A stretch of DNA of 36,136 nucleotides from Candidatus Hinthialibacteria bacterium OLB16 (GTDB taxonomy: Bacteria; Hinthialibacterota; Hinthialibacteria; OLB16), in assembly GCA_001567115.1 (NCBI GenBank), contig LMZT01000133.1:1-36136 (forward strand), given 5' to 3'. Every line of letters starts with the position of its first letter. Within the stretch, counting starts at the first letter, position 1. Below, in pieces: positions 29,147 to 36,136 of this stretch. Both the position numbers and the translations under genes were made by a program. The notes under the pieces are model-generated. The model saw only the letters and a list, made by a program, of their open reading frames with translations. It was not told where the DNA came from and ran no database searches.

Positions 29147-30973
29147 TTATTTGGCTGCCGCCATGGGAACCAGCTCTAGCCCCAGAGTGTCGATCAGGGT
29201 GCCACGAATCCGCTCGAGATGAATCACAGCCAGGTAATAATCGACAATTGCGCGTATCTGGGTTGCCTGGGCGCGAGCGTATGAATCCTGCACTTCCAGG
29301 AGGTCATGAGAGGTGGTGATTCCCTGTTCATGGCCGATCTTCTGCTTTTCCAGGCGGTCTTTTTCGGCACGAACCGATGCCGCAGCGGCCTCGACCTGCC
29401 GCTGCAGGCTTTCGATGGTCCGGACTGCCTGGCGGTGGTCGTAGTGGATGCGCTGCTCGGTGTCCCGAAGGAAAAATTCAGCCTGCGCAATCTGATACTG
29501 GGAGGACAGAACATCCGCTTTTTCCTTGCGCCGATAGAGGGGCATCTGGTAATTGAGTGCCAGGTTTGCGGAGGGATACTCGCCGCTGAACAACTCGCTG
29601 TGGTTCTGGTTGATGTTCTCACCCAATCCAGACTCAATCAGGGTCACAGCCGCATCCAGGCGCGGCCGAAAACGATCCTCAGCCAGAATCAACCCCTCGC
29701 GGGCATTCTGAACCGACACGCGTGCCATCTGAATCTCGGGATTCGTTTTCAGTGTCACATCCAATGAAACTGCTTCATCGACGGTAATCGGAGTAAATAC
29801 AGGAGGATCCAGGGGAATCAACGGGTTTTGCCAACCCTCACGATTCCGATCGATGGCGATCAGCTCCCGGATCCGGTCACGAGAGTTTTCAAAGGTATTC
29901 TGGGCTTCGATGACATCCCGCTCCCTTTGTTTCACTCCGGCTTCCGCCTCGAGAACATCGACCGCTATCAAGTCGCCATACTTGTAACGAATACGGTTTT
30001 CACGCAGCAGGTCGGCTGCCAGCCCAAGTGATTGGATGTTGATCGCCAGATCGATTCGTGCAAACACCATCTCCCAGTAAGCGGTGTGAGCGGCGAGAAG
30101 AGTATCCAGGGTCACCTGGCGCAGATCGAGTTCGGAGATGCGTGTGTTGTTATAGGCAATTCGAACAGTCGCCAGATTGACATTCGTTCCGGAGCCTTGC
30201 ATGAGGGGATGGACCAGACTGAAGGTCCCTGAGGTTCGATACTCCTGATCGAGTGGCTGCAAAAACCCGACACTGGTGTCGCTGCGGTTCATGTTCACCG
30301 CCAGCCCAACCTCGGTTCCAGTCACCAGCTTGCGCGTGACACCCAGCCCCGGATCATCCGAAGCATTTCCCAGCCCGAAATAATTCCTCTTCACCTTGTT
30401 GATCTGAGTGGCCCCAGCACCTCCTCCACCCGGGCCGCTGCCGCTCAAGAAACCGGCGCTTGGGGTATTGGTACGGCGGTATGTTATCACCGCAAAGCCG
30501 ACCGGATCGAAAACCGACCAGGCGCTATCGACTGAAAGCCCGGTAATCCTTGGATTCTGACGGGCCGCCAGGAGCGACAGGTTCCGCTGCAGAGTCTCCT
30601 TGACCACTTCAACCAGGTGAATCCCGCGCGAGCCGGGGGGCAGCTCGACCTGGGTGGCATTGATGATCGACTGAGTCTGGGCCACCAGGCTGGATGTGCT
30701 GGTGGCATCATTGATCTGAATCGGCAGATTGACATAGGAATTCACCAGGGGTGAATCGAGATCAATTTCCGAACCAACCGGTCCCTGGGTGGAGGAAATC
30801 GAACGGGCTGCGGTTGCCTGAGCCACCAACTGGGCCGAATCGACCTCAATCGGCTCATCCCCCGGCCACTGCGCCTGCGCTGATGTCCAGGTAATCAGAA
30901 CAATAAATCCAATAAATACACTGACCACCTGGCACCTGATAGCAGGATGGGGTGACCGACAGAGTTTCTCCAT
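29147..30973 (-). CDS. TolC-like outer-membrane efflux channel
   Basis: From the ATG at 30973 (GGAG ten bases before) the protein has 608 residues and a signal peptide (VVSVFIGFIVLITWTSAQAQ). An in-frame ATG at 30991 is possible but has a poorer ribosome-binding site. Two outer-membrane-efflux repeats are visible, each with the coiled helices of the tunnel (LAAHTAYWEMVFARIDLAIN; YSRAQATQIRAIVDYYLAVI-type end region) and SGTFSLVHPLMQGSG and LALNYQMPLYRR strands. The roughly 90 residues after the signal peptide (EVDSAQLVAQATAAR...) are extra relative to TolC. It would be the outer-membrane exit of the exporter with the adaptor and pump downstream. Confidence 0.88.
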   Translation of the reverse strand: MEKLCRSPHPAIRCQVVSVFIGFIVLITWTSAQAQWPGDEPIEVDSAQLVAQATAARSISSTQGPVGSEIDLDSPLVNSYVNLPIQINDATSTSSLVAQTQSIINATQVELPPGSRGIHLVEVVKETLQRNLSLLAARQNPRITGLSVDSAWSVFDPVGFAVITYRRTNTPSAGFLSGSGPGGGGAGATQINKVKRNYFGLGNASDDPGLGVTRKLVTGTEVGLAVNMNRSDTSVGFLQPLDQEYRTSGTFSLVHPLMQGSGTNVNLATVRIAYNNTRISELDLRQVTLDTLLAAHTAYWEMVFARIDLAINIQSLGLAADLLRENRIRYKYGDLIAVDVLEAEAGVKQRERDVIEAQNTFENSRDRIRELIAIDRNREGWQNPLIPLDPPVFTPITVDEAVSLDVTLKTNPEIQMARVSVQNAREGLILAEDRFRPRLDAAVTLIESGLGENINQNHSELFSGEYPSANLALNYQMPLYRRKEKADVLSSQYQIAQAEFFLRDTEQRIHYDHRQAVRTIESLQRQVEAAAASVRAEKDRLEKQKIGHEQGITTSHDLLEVQDSYARAQATQIRAIVDYYLAVIHLERIRGTLIDTLGLELVPMAAAK

Positions 30974-31100
30974 GGGCTTGATGCTCCACATACAGATTTT
31001 GATGCCCTCATCAACCCGGATTCAGTAGAAAAATCTACAAGGATCCCCAAAAAATCCCCGGGGTGAATCAGTTCTCCCCATCCCATGGCCCGGTACCAAT

Positions 31101-31120
31101 CATCCAGGTCGTCCTGGATG
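31101..31120. promoter_or_regulatory. Perfect palindrome in the exporter 5' leader
   Basis: CATCCAGG and CCTGGATG (31101-31108 and 31113-31120) form a perfect 8-bp dyad around TCGT. It lies just downstream of the predicted tolC transcription start, so it could be an operator or an RNA hairpin. Confidence 0.4.
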
Positions 31121-31139
31121 CAATCGAATACAGCGCCGA

Positions 31140-31168
31140 ATTATAACTTCAATTTACCATTCGGTAAA
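31140..31168 (-). promoter_or_regulatory. Promoter of the tolC-adaptor-RND unit with palindrome over the -35
   Basis: On the minus strand TTTACC (31163-31168), a 17-base spacer and a perfect TATAAT (31140-31145) make a good sigma-70 promoter. The -35 is the first half of the dyad TTTACC-GAAT-GGTAAA (31153-31168), placed where a repressor would block RNA polymerase. TetR-type regulators commonly control RND pumps from such sites, but no regulator gene is adjacent. Confidence 0.65.
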
Positions 31169-31216
31169 AGAGGTAATCCATCTGATATTATCGGCCCGAT
31201 TCGGGGATATCTGGAC
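31169..31216. other. Remainder of the exporter upstream region
   Basis: The gap between the TolC-like start (30974) and the UPF0145 gene (31418) is about 440 bases. It holds the promoter, the two palindromes and a possible small gene described separately; in this short remainder I see nothing further. Confidence 0.4.
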
Positions 31217-31381
31217 CTACTCTGCATCCTCCAGCCTCATCTGCCTGGAATGGCCTTTTTCAGAGGGTTTGGCTTTCTTCGCTTTCTTGAAGGTGACATT
31301 GGAACGATAGAATTTTGGATATTCGATCGTTTTACTCCAGCAATTTACCAGCCGACAGAGATTATCGCCGGAAGACATCAT
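31217..31381 (-). CDS. Possible small basic protein (54 residues) downstream of the UPF0145 gene
   Basis: A leftward frame runs from a double ATG at 31381 to a TAG at 31217. The product begins MMSSGDNLCRLVNCWSK and is lysine/arginine-rich in the middle (FKKAKKAKPSEKGHSR), ending RLEDAE. It starts 36 bases after the UPF0145 stop, so it could be co-transcribed. The only ribosome-binding hint is AGGG a few bases upstream. I do not recognise it, and a 54-codon open frame can arise by chance, so support is weak. Confidence 0.3.
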   Translation of the reverse strand: MMSSGDNLCRLVNCWSKTIEYPKFYRSNVTFKKAKKAKPSEKGHSRQMRLEDAE

Positions 31382-31417
31382 AGCCCTGAAAAACAGAAAG
31401 CCACTGCCGGCAACCCC

Positions 31418-31735
31418 TCAAATTCCCTCGATGACTACCGCTGTTCCACTCGCAGTGACCATCAGCATATTGCCGATGCACTCATAGTCCAGATCCACGG
31501 ATACAATCGCATTGGCCCCCAAAGCCAATGCCTGGTCGGTCATTTCCTCGACCGCCAGGTTCTTTGCACGGCGTAATTCGATCTCATAAGCAGCCGAACG
31601 CCCGCCAACCACATCGCGAATCCCAGCAAAGAAGTCCCGAAAGATATTCGCACCAAGGATCGCCTCACCGGTCACCAGTCCATGGTATCTGATGATTTTG
31701 TTTCCTTCCATCGAAGGGGTGGTCAATACCAGCAT
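31418..31735 (-). CDS. UPF0145 (YbjQ-type) protein
   Basis: The 105-residue protein is a complete YbjQ/UPF0145 member: [14 protein letters not shown], then [29 protein letters not shown], and the closing block [30 protein letters not shown]. The family forms small pentameric heavy-metal-binding-like folds; its cellular role is not established. I use the ATG at 31735, behind AGAGGA, instead of the longer frame to 31786. It follows the GH4 gene by about 115 bases in the same direction, so the two may share a transcript. Confidence 0.9.
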   Translation of the reverse strand: MLVLTTPSMEGNKIIRYHGLVTGEAILGANIFRDFFAGIRDVVGGRSAAYEIELRRAKNLAVEEMTDQALALGANAIVSVDLDYECIGNMLMVTASGTAVVIEGI

Positions 31736-31850
31736 GTTTTTCCTCTCTTCCCGGCCCTTCCGGCCTGACAGATTCCGGCAGGGCATATCACTCGAATTTT
31801 ATGGGCACATCGAAGCAATGGGATCGCCTTCACCTCAGGTTCCCATCGAA

Positions 31851-33254
31851 TCAGGACTTGATCCCGTTTTTCCTGAACTGCGGGAGGTACTCCCTGAATT
31901 CCTCAAGGTAATCCATGAGCAGCTGGCGCGCAACTCTCGGATCATCCACCATGGGATCCAGCGCCAATGCCTGTAGGGCTTTTCCCTCATCCCCCTCCAC
32001 CGCCGCCTCCACACTCAGTTGAGCCAGCAATGCCTGGCGACGGCACAGTTCAGCCACCGGTTCCGGCAGGCTCCCGACCGCATGACCCAGAGGCCCATGA
32101 ACACCGACAGTCGCGGGAACCTCCACAATCGCACCCTCCGGCAGGTTCTGGATGTAACCACAATTCGGAAGATTGAGTGCCTGTTCATAAGAGTGGCTGT
32201 CCTGGACAAGGGCTGCTATCACCTTCTCGGCACGCTCCGATGGCTCATCCCGGAGCGGATCGATAGACACCTTCCCCCGGGCCATCCCATCAATCTCTTC
32301 CCACAGCCGGTCTCTTTTCCTGGAGGCAAGATCCAGATCATACCCCTGGATATCATAATGCTTCCACACCCCGCGAGACTGGTTATGGGTGTATGGGAGG
32401 TATTCACACATGTGGCAATCTCCCGGCACCGGGAAAAGGTTGAAAATCCGGGCCACTTCACAGGTGAGAGGTTCGAATCCCGGATCGGCCTTTTCCAGCT
32501 CCCGCCAGAGAAGGGGATAGAGATCCTCGCCTGTCTGGCGATCCCGAATCCCCAGCATCCAGGTGAAGTGGTTCAAACCGGCAGCATGGATATCGATCCG
32601 TGCTTCCGCCTGGCTCGAAATCAGCCTCGATAAGCGCTCCCGGTCGGGATCCTCCCAACGGAACCGGAACCCCTCCGGGATATTGAACCCCAGAGACTTC
32701 CCCAGGATCACTCCCAGCATCAGATAGCCGAATGAGATCTGGTGGCAGATCCCAATGGTCTTCAACCGACTGTATCGGCTGACAGCATAGCAGATGCGAG
32801 GGACAGGATTGGTGAAATTCAACAACCAGGCATCGGGCGCAAGCCTTTCAATATCACGCACAATCTCCATGACCACCGCCAGATTGCGTGCGGTATGCGC
32901 AAAGGCCCCCGGACCTCCATTTTCTGCATAATGCTCAATGCCGTAATGGCGTGCGATCTGCTCATCCCTGCGCCAGCATTTCTCCCGGTCGATGGCTATC
33001 GAAAGGATGACAAAATCGGCATCAGCAAGAACCTCACACCGGTCTGTCGAGCACACAATCCGGAAACCTGAATTCCACTCACGGTTCATCCGGCTGGCCA
33101 GGGCTTCGATTTTCTGAAGACCGCCCGGCAGGGTATCCACCAGACACAGTGTGCTGCCCTCGAGCCCCGGCTCAAGCAGTAAACGCCCCAGCACACTCAA
33201 TCCAAAAGAGGCGCTGCCAGCCCCGATCACGACAATCTTTGGTTTCCCGGCCAT
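31851..33254 (-). CDS. Glycoside hydrolase family 4 enzyme (NAD- and metal-dependent)
   Basis: The 467-residue protein has the GH4 Rossmann start KIVVIGAGSASFG, the FVILSIAIDREKC region, NFTNPVPRICYAVSRY, the metal-binding Cys in IGICHQISFG (C170-H171), and GLNHFTWMLG (N228-H229), a second metal/substrate contact. GH4 enzymes use NAD and a divalent metal for a redox-elimination mechanism on alpha- or beta-glycosides. The signature is CHQ here, not the CHS of alpha-galactosidases or the CDMP/CN-P of 6-phospho-glycosidases, so a non-phosphorylated substrate is likely but its identity is open. AAAGGAGGT precedes the ATG by about 12 bases. The cytoplasmic enzyme has no transporter gene beside it. 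Confidence 0.9.
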   Translation of the reverse strand: MAGKPKIVVIGAGSASFGLSVLGRLLLEPGLEGSTLCLVDTLPGGLQKIEALASRMNREWNSGFRIVCSTDRCEVLADADFVILSIAIDREKCWRRDEQIARHYGIEHYAENGGPGAFAHTARNLAVVMEIVRDIERLAPDAWLLNFTNPVPRICYAVSRYSRLKTIGICHQISFGYLMLGVILGKSLGFNIPEGFRFRWEDPDRERLSRLISSQAEARIDIHAAGLNHFTWMLGIRDRQTGEDLYPLLWRELEKADPGFEPLTCEVARIFNLFPVPGDCHMCEYLPYTHNQSRGVWKHYDIQGYDLDLASRKRDRLWEEIDGMARGKVSIDPLRDEPSERAEKVIAALVQDSHSYEQALNLPNCGYIQNLPEGAIVEVPATVGVHGPLGHAVGSLPEPVAELCRRQALLAQLSVEAAVEGDEGKALQALALDPMVDDPRVARQLLMDYLEEFREYLPQFRKNGIKS

Positions 33255-33288
33255 GCTCTGGTGAAACCTCCTTTCAGGTCAAATCGGG

Positions 33289-33325
33289 ATTATAAATCAA
33301 TTCGTTTTTGAAATCACATCAATTC
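33289..33325 (-). promoter_or_regulatory. GH4 promoter region with two direct repeats
   Basis: A perfect TATAAT on the minus strand (33289-33294) lies about 35 bases before the GH4 start. Just upstream, ATCAATTC occurs twice (33296-33303 and 33318-33325), 22 bases apart, about two helical turns. There is no good -35 at standard spacing, which fits activator-dependent control; the regulator is unknown. Confidence 0.4.
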
Positions 33326-33435
33326 TAATCGCGATATATTTCCTGAATGAAGCGGCCTGCTGGCCAAAAGCCATGATGGAATTGCCTGTAAAATCATGAT
33401 TTCCAACCCAAAACCACCAAAATCAGCCAACTATC

Positions 33436-33474
33436 TTGATTTAATATGCGGTATTCTGATAATATATTATTATC
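33436..33474 (+). promoter_or_regulatory. Promoter of the hybA-hybB-like operon with inverted repeat over the -10
   Basis: TTGATT (33436-33441), 16 bases, then GATAAT (33458-33463). The -10 is part of the perfect inverted repeat GATAATA-TAT-TATTATC (33458-33474), suggesting either a repressor site or simply strand-opening AT sequence. Confidence 0.5.
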
Positions 33475-33584
33475 GTACCAGAAATAATGGATGATTGGGG
33501 AACAGCGGAGCATCGGCCCCAGAGGACCGGCCCCGGATTCTCCGATCAACCCGCAGATTGGTACGGTGAAGGGAGCCTATTCTC

Positions 33585-34532
33585 ATGAAACTAGACCGCC
33601 GAGGATTCTTTCAAGTCCTCGCTGCCGGAGCCGCCGCCAGTCTCCCCGGTCAGTCCGCCCAGGCCTCCAGTCAGGAACACTCCCCAGAGGTCAGTGAGGA
33701 TCGCATTGGAATGCTGGTGGACACCACAGTCTGCATCGGCTGCCGGAAATGCGAGTTTGCTTGTGACCAGTCACACCAGCTGACCGGTCTGCCGCTGGAA
33801 ACTTTTGAATCCACAACAGCATTCGACCGCGACCGACGCATGAATGCGGATGCCTTCACTGTGGTCAACCGTTACAAAGACCCGGACAATCCACAGAAGC
33901 CCACCTATGTGAAAAACCAGTGCATGCACTGCCTTGATCCAGCCTGCGTGTCGGCCTGCCTGGTCGGCTCACTCAAGCTGAAAGATAATGGGGCTGTCAC
34001 CTATGATGCCTGGAAATGCATCGGCTGCCGTTACTGCATGGTCGCCTGCCCCTTCGAGGTTCCGGCGTATGAATACAAGAACCCGCTGACTCCCGAGGTT
34101 CGTAAATGTGATTTCTGCTATGAAAGGGTCACCAGCGAGGGGAAACTTCCGGCTTGCGCTGAGATCTGCCCGCCGATGTGTCTGACCTTCGGGAAGCGTT
34201 CCGAACTCCTCAAAATCGCCCATGAGAAGATTGCCGCCAATCCTGAGAAATACCAGGACAAGGTGTATGGTGAGACCGAGGTGGGAGGAACCTCCTGGCT
34301 GTACCTGGCCGGCAGAGATTTCTCAAAAATCGGATTTCTTGAACTGGATGGCCGTCCGATTCCGGAGTTGACCGAAACCATCCAGCATAATGTGTTTAAA
34401 TATGGCATCCCGCCGCTGATGGTTTATGGCCTGCTGGCCGCCACCATGTGGTCGATCAAGGATCATCGCAAACATGAGCCTGGCTCAGATGCGAAAAAGA
34501 AGGGAGCCGCCCATGTCGACAGTCAGAACTGA
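33585..34532 (+). CDS. HybA-like periplasmic four-cluster ferredoxin with Tat signal and C-terminal membrane anchor
   Basis: The start follows AAGGGAG. A twin-arginine signal (DRRGFFQVLAAGAAAS) exports the folded protein. Cysteine motifs for Fe-S clusters: C50-x2-C-x2-C-x3-C (CIGCRKCEFAC), CMHCLDPACVSAC, CIGCRYCMVACPF, and CDFC with a later ICPP, as in HybA/NrfC/DmsB proteins. Near the C-terminus YGIPPLMVYGLLAATMWSI is a single membrane segment, a HybA hallmark. It relays electrons between a periplasmic catalytic subunit and the membrane protein encoded next, whose start overlaps the last 20 bases. The catalytic subunit ([NiFe] hydrogenase or molybdoenzyme) is not in the window. I do not give the symbol hybA because the partner enzyme is unknown. 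Confidence 0.92.
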   Translation: MKLDRRGFFQVLAAGAAASLPGQSAQASSQEHSPEVSEDRIGMLVDTTVCIGCRKCEFACDQSHQLTGLPLETFESTTAFDRDRRMNADAFTVVNRYKDPDNPQKPTYVKNQCMHCLDPACVSACLVGSLKLKDNGAVTYDAWKCIGCRYCMVACPFEVPAYEYKNPLTPEVRKCDFCYERVTSEGKLPACAEICPPMCLTFGKRSELLKIAHEKIAANPEKYQDKVYGETEVGGTSWLYLAGRDFSKIGFLELDGRPIPELTETIQHNVFKYGIPPLMVYGLLAATMWSIKDHRKHEPGSDAKKKGAAHVDSQN

Positions 34533-35790
34533 ACGATTGAAAGGGCCGTTCTGGACTCCTGCGGTGTATGCCATGGCTGCCTTGATGGGGATTGGTTTTG
34601 TTTTTGGCATGATCCGGTTTTTCGGCGGCCTGGCGGCTGTGACCAATCTGACCGACAGCTATCCCTGGGGAATCTGGAAAGCGGTCAATGTGGCCGCCGG
34701 TGTTGCCCTGGCCACAGGTGGTTTCACTATGGCCGCCCTGGTCCATATCTTTCATCGCGAGCGTTATGCGCCACTGCTTCGGCCGGCGCTTCTGGTGGGG
34801 CTGCTTGGCTATACCTTCGGAGCGGTCAGCCTGTTTATCGACATCGGACGTTACTACAACATCTGGCACCCCATGTGGCCGAGCATGTGGCAGGGTGACT
34901 CCGCTCTGTTTGAAGTCGCGATCTGCATCATGACCTACCTGACCATCCTGTATGTCGAATTCATCCCCATCATCTGCGAACGATATATCGGCCGTGTGAA
35001 CCTTCCCGGCGCGCTGGCCCGCCTCAACCATGCAACCGACCGCTGCCTGAGGTTCCTTCAGAAGTGGCTGAATCAGATCCTCTCCGCTGTGCTGGTTCTG
35101 GGTGTGGTGCTCTCCTGCATGCATCACTCCTCCCTCGGCTCCCTCATGCTGGTCGCAAAATTCAAGATGAGTCCGCTCTGGTATACGCCGATCCTGCCAT
35201 TGCTGTTTCTGATGTCGGTCTTTGCAGTCGGGTTCGCTGTGGTGATCTGTGAATCTCTGGCAGTGTCCTGGGCCTTCGGGCGGCGCTTCCTGATGGAGGT
35301 TTTGACCCCTCTCAGCCTGTATGTCCTGATCTTCCAGGGGCTGTATGCCATCGCCAAAACCAGCGACCTGCTGATTCGCGAAGCCCATGCCACCCTCCTG
35401 GATGGAAGTCCGGAATCGATCCTGTTTCTTGTGGAAATGATCTTCGGGATATTCATCCCTCTCGGGCTGCTGGTGTCGCATCGGGTGCGCCGTTCCCCAT
35501 TCCTTCTGGGAATCGCCACCTTTCTGGTGATCTTCGGGGTGTTCATGAACCGGGTGAATGTATTCATCACTGCGTACCGTTCTCCTTTCGCCCTGGATCG
35601 CTACATTCCGAGCTTTTCGGAAATCATCATTACGATCGGCCTCCTGTCTGCTTTCGTTCTGCTGCACCGGATCGTTCTGTTTGTCTTTCCTATCCTGGCG
35701 GTGAATGAGGAACCGCATCACTCAACCCAGGAGGCTCCAGTGGCACTGCCCAGGCTGGAGACAGCAGGAGGGGTTCAGACAGGCGGATGA
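34513..35790 (+). CDS. HybB/NrfD-family integral membrane quinone-interacting subunit
   Basis: From the ATG at 34513, behind AAGGGAG, the protein has 425 residues and about ten membrane helices. NrfD/HybB features are visible: SYPWGIWKAVNVAAGVALATGGF near the start, DIGRYYNIWHPMWPSMWQGDS, CMHHSSLGSLMLVAKFK, and FMNRVNVFITAY. Family members lack haem and exchange electrons with menaquinone on behalf of periplasmic Fe-S proteins. Frame continuation upstream to 34426 lies inside the hybA-like gene and lacks a ribosome-binding site, so I rejected that start. The 20-base overlap with the Fe-S gene shows coupled translation. The tail is soluble and proline-containing. Confidence 0.93.
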   Translation: MSTVRTERLKGPFWTPAVYAMAALMGIGFVFGMIRFFGGLAAVTNLTDSYPWGIWKAVNVAAGVALATGGFTMAALVHIFHRERYAPLLRPALLVGLLGYTFGAVSLFIDIGRYYNIWHPMWPSMWQGDSALFEVAICIMTYLTILYVEFIPIICERYIGRVNLPGALARLNHATDRCLRFLQKWLNQILSAVLVLGVVLSCMHHSSLGSLMLVAKFKMSPLWYTPILPLLFLMSVFAVGFAVVICESLAVSWAFGRRFLMEVLTPLSLYVLIFQGLYAIAKTSDLLIREAHATLLDGSPESILFLVEMIFGIFIPLGLLVSHRVRRSPFLLGIATFLVIFGVFMNRVNVFITAYRSPFALDRYIPSFSEIIITIGLLSAFVLLHRIVLFVFPILAVNEEPHHSTQEAPVALPRLETAGGVQTGG

Positions 35791-35804
35791 CAGGCCTGAT
35801 ACCA

Positions 35805-35848
35805 GGGGAAAACGGGTTTTTCCCCCTTCCGGTATTCACTTTTACCGG
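35805..35848 (+). terminator. Two hairpins after the hybB-like gene
   Basis: GGGGAAAA (35805-35812) pairs with TTTTCCCC (35818-35825), and CCGGTA (35829-35834) with TACCGG (35843-35848). Neither is followed by a long T run, so they may be a weak terminator or processing sites separating the operon from the second hybA-like gene. Confidence 0.45.
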
Positions 35849-35859
35849 ATCCGCATTGC

Positions 35860-35888
35860 TTGCATTTAAGGCCAGATCTGACTAAGAT
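35860..35888 (+). promoter_or_regulatory. Possible promoter for the second hybA-like gene
   Basis: TTGCAT (35860-35865), 17 bases, TAAGAT (35883-35888). Both boxes match the consensus at four of six positions. The position, about 50 bases before the ATG, is reasonable. Confidence 0.3.
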
Positions 35889-35937
35889 AAGATTGTCGTA
35901 CGTGAATAGCAGTTGGCCTGTAAAATAGAGGAATCCC

Positions 35938-36136
35938 ATGAAACTGAATCGACGAGGCTTCTTTCAGGTCATGGCTGCCGGAACAGCGACCGCCCTGACC
36001 AGTCAACCCGCCCAGGCCTCGGATCAGGCTCAGGCCTCGAATCCGAATTCGATCGGGATGCTGGTTGACACAACTGAGTGCATTGGTTGCCGGAAATGTG
36101 AGTTTGCCTGCGATATGGCCACAACCTGACCGGCCA
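35938..36136 (+). CDS. Second HybA-like Tat Fe-S protein, cut by the window end (frameshift near 36117)
   Basis: The ATG follows AGAGGA. The product is very like the first copy: NRRGFFQVMAAGTATAL (Tat signal), IGMLVDTTECIGCRKCEFAC. The frame then reaches a stop (MATT, TGA at 36127-36129), but adding one G to the GG near 36116 continues as GHNLTG, matching SHQLTG in the first copy. The gene is therefore probably a real paralogue continuing past the window, with one base missing. A second Fe-S subunit this close suggests a duplicated electron-transfer module, perhaps for two different catalytic enzymes. Confidence 0.75.

Larger units (their letters stand above)
33255..33584. other. Divergent AT-rich intergenic region between GH4 and hybA-like genes
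   Basis: No gene is seen in these 330 bases. The base composition is clearly more AT-rich than the flanking genes. It contains the GH4 ribosome-binding site and a TATAAT on the minus strand (33289-33294), direct repeats at 33296-33325, and a rightward promoter with an overlapping inverted repeat at 33436-33474, each described separately. Confidence 0.6.

Noticed and set aside
31085-31576. Rightward 163-codon frame over the exporter promoter and UPF0145 gene
   Set aside because: It overlaps the UPF0145 gene and the promoter palindromes, and its product looks like non-coding translation.
34456-35721. 421-codon frame antisense to the hybB-like gene
   Set aside because: Highly charged His/Gln-rich translation is the mirror of a hydrophobic membrane protein; no independent support.

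Overview
This window comes from the chromosome of a Gram-negative bacterium with moderately high GC (judged by eye, not counted). It encodes an outer-membrane toolkit: an MCE lipid transporter, a secretin, a TolC/RND export system and a lipoprotein adaptor. It also encodes bacterial housekeeping genes (groES-groEL, mnmG, era) and twin-arginine Fe-S/NrfD membrane redox proteins typical of anaerobic respiration. A type IIB topoisomerase (topo VI) B subunit, a GH4 enzyme and a calcineurin-like phosphoesterase with an SdrD-type B domain point to a less-studied environmental lineage (PVC-like or candidate-phylum type). The phylum cannot be fixed from this sequence alone.

Layout. From 1 to 8.35 kb genes read rightward: the tail of a medium-chain dehydrogenase, a secreted metallophosphoesterase, groES-groEL closed by a strong terminator, then an mlaE-mlaF-mlaD-like operon. 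From 8.4 to 33.3 kb every gene reads leftward. In map order these are a gmhA-like SIS isomerase, a very long secretin with its own promoter and terminator, mnmG, a peptide-type ABC permease and its binding protein, era, an unknown membrane-anchored protein, cinA, a secreted glycosidase-like protein, topo VI subunit B, an RND pump, its adaptor, a TolC-like channel, a UPF0145 protein and a GH4 enzyme. From 33.6 kb genes read rightward again: a HybA-like Fe-S protein, a HybB/NrfD-like membrane partner, and the start of a second HybA-like copy cut by the window end.

How the genes work together. MlaE, MlaF and MlaD form a lipid-trafficking ABC system; here the MlaD protein carries a long helical stalk and a C-terminal beta-rich domain. 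TolC, adaptor and RND pump form a tripartite exporter, with a recognisable promoter whose -35 box lies inside a palindrome. HybA and HybB would pass electrons between a periplasmic enzyme outside the window and the quinone pool.

Sequence quality. Six genes are broken by eight single-base shifts, most of them in short homopolymers. In five of the six, restoring the reading frame gives a full-length product of expected family length; the sixth runs off the window. This looks more like residual indel error in the assembly than decay, although one site is a textbook -1 slippery heptamer. I annotate these as whole genes and mark each shift.

Most interesting points: the topo VI B subunit carries an N-terminal QLSLF sequence matching the bacterial sliding-clamp-binding consensus and has no A subunit beside it; the secretin has a large extension with a second STN-like domain; the MCE protein has a beta-rich C-terminus; and the RND pump has a long hydrophobic insertion between its two halves.
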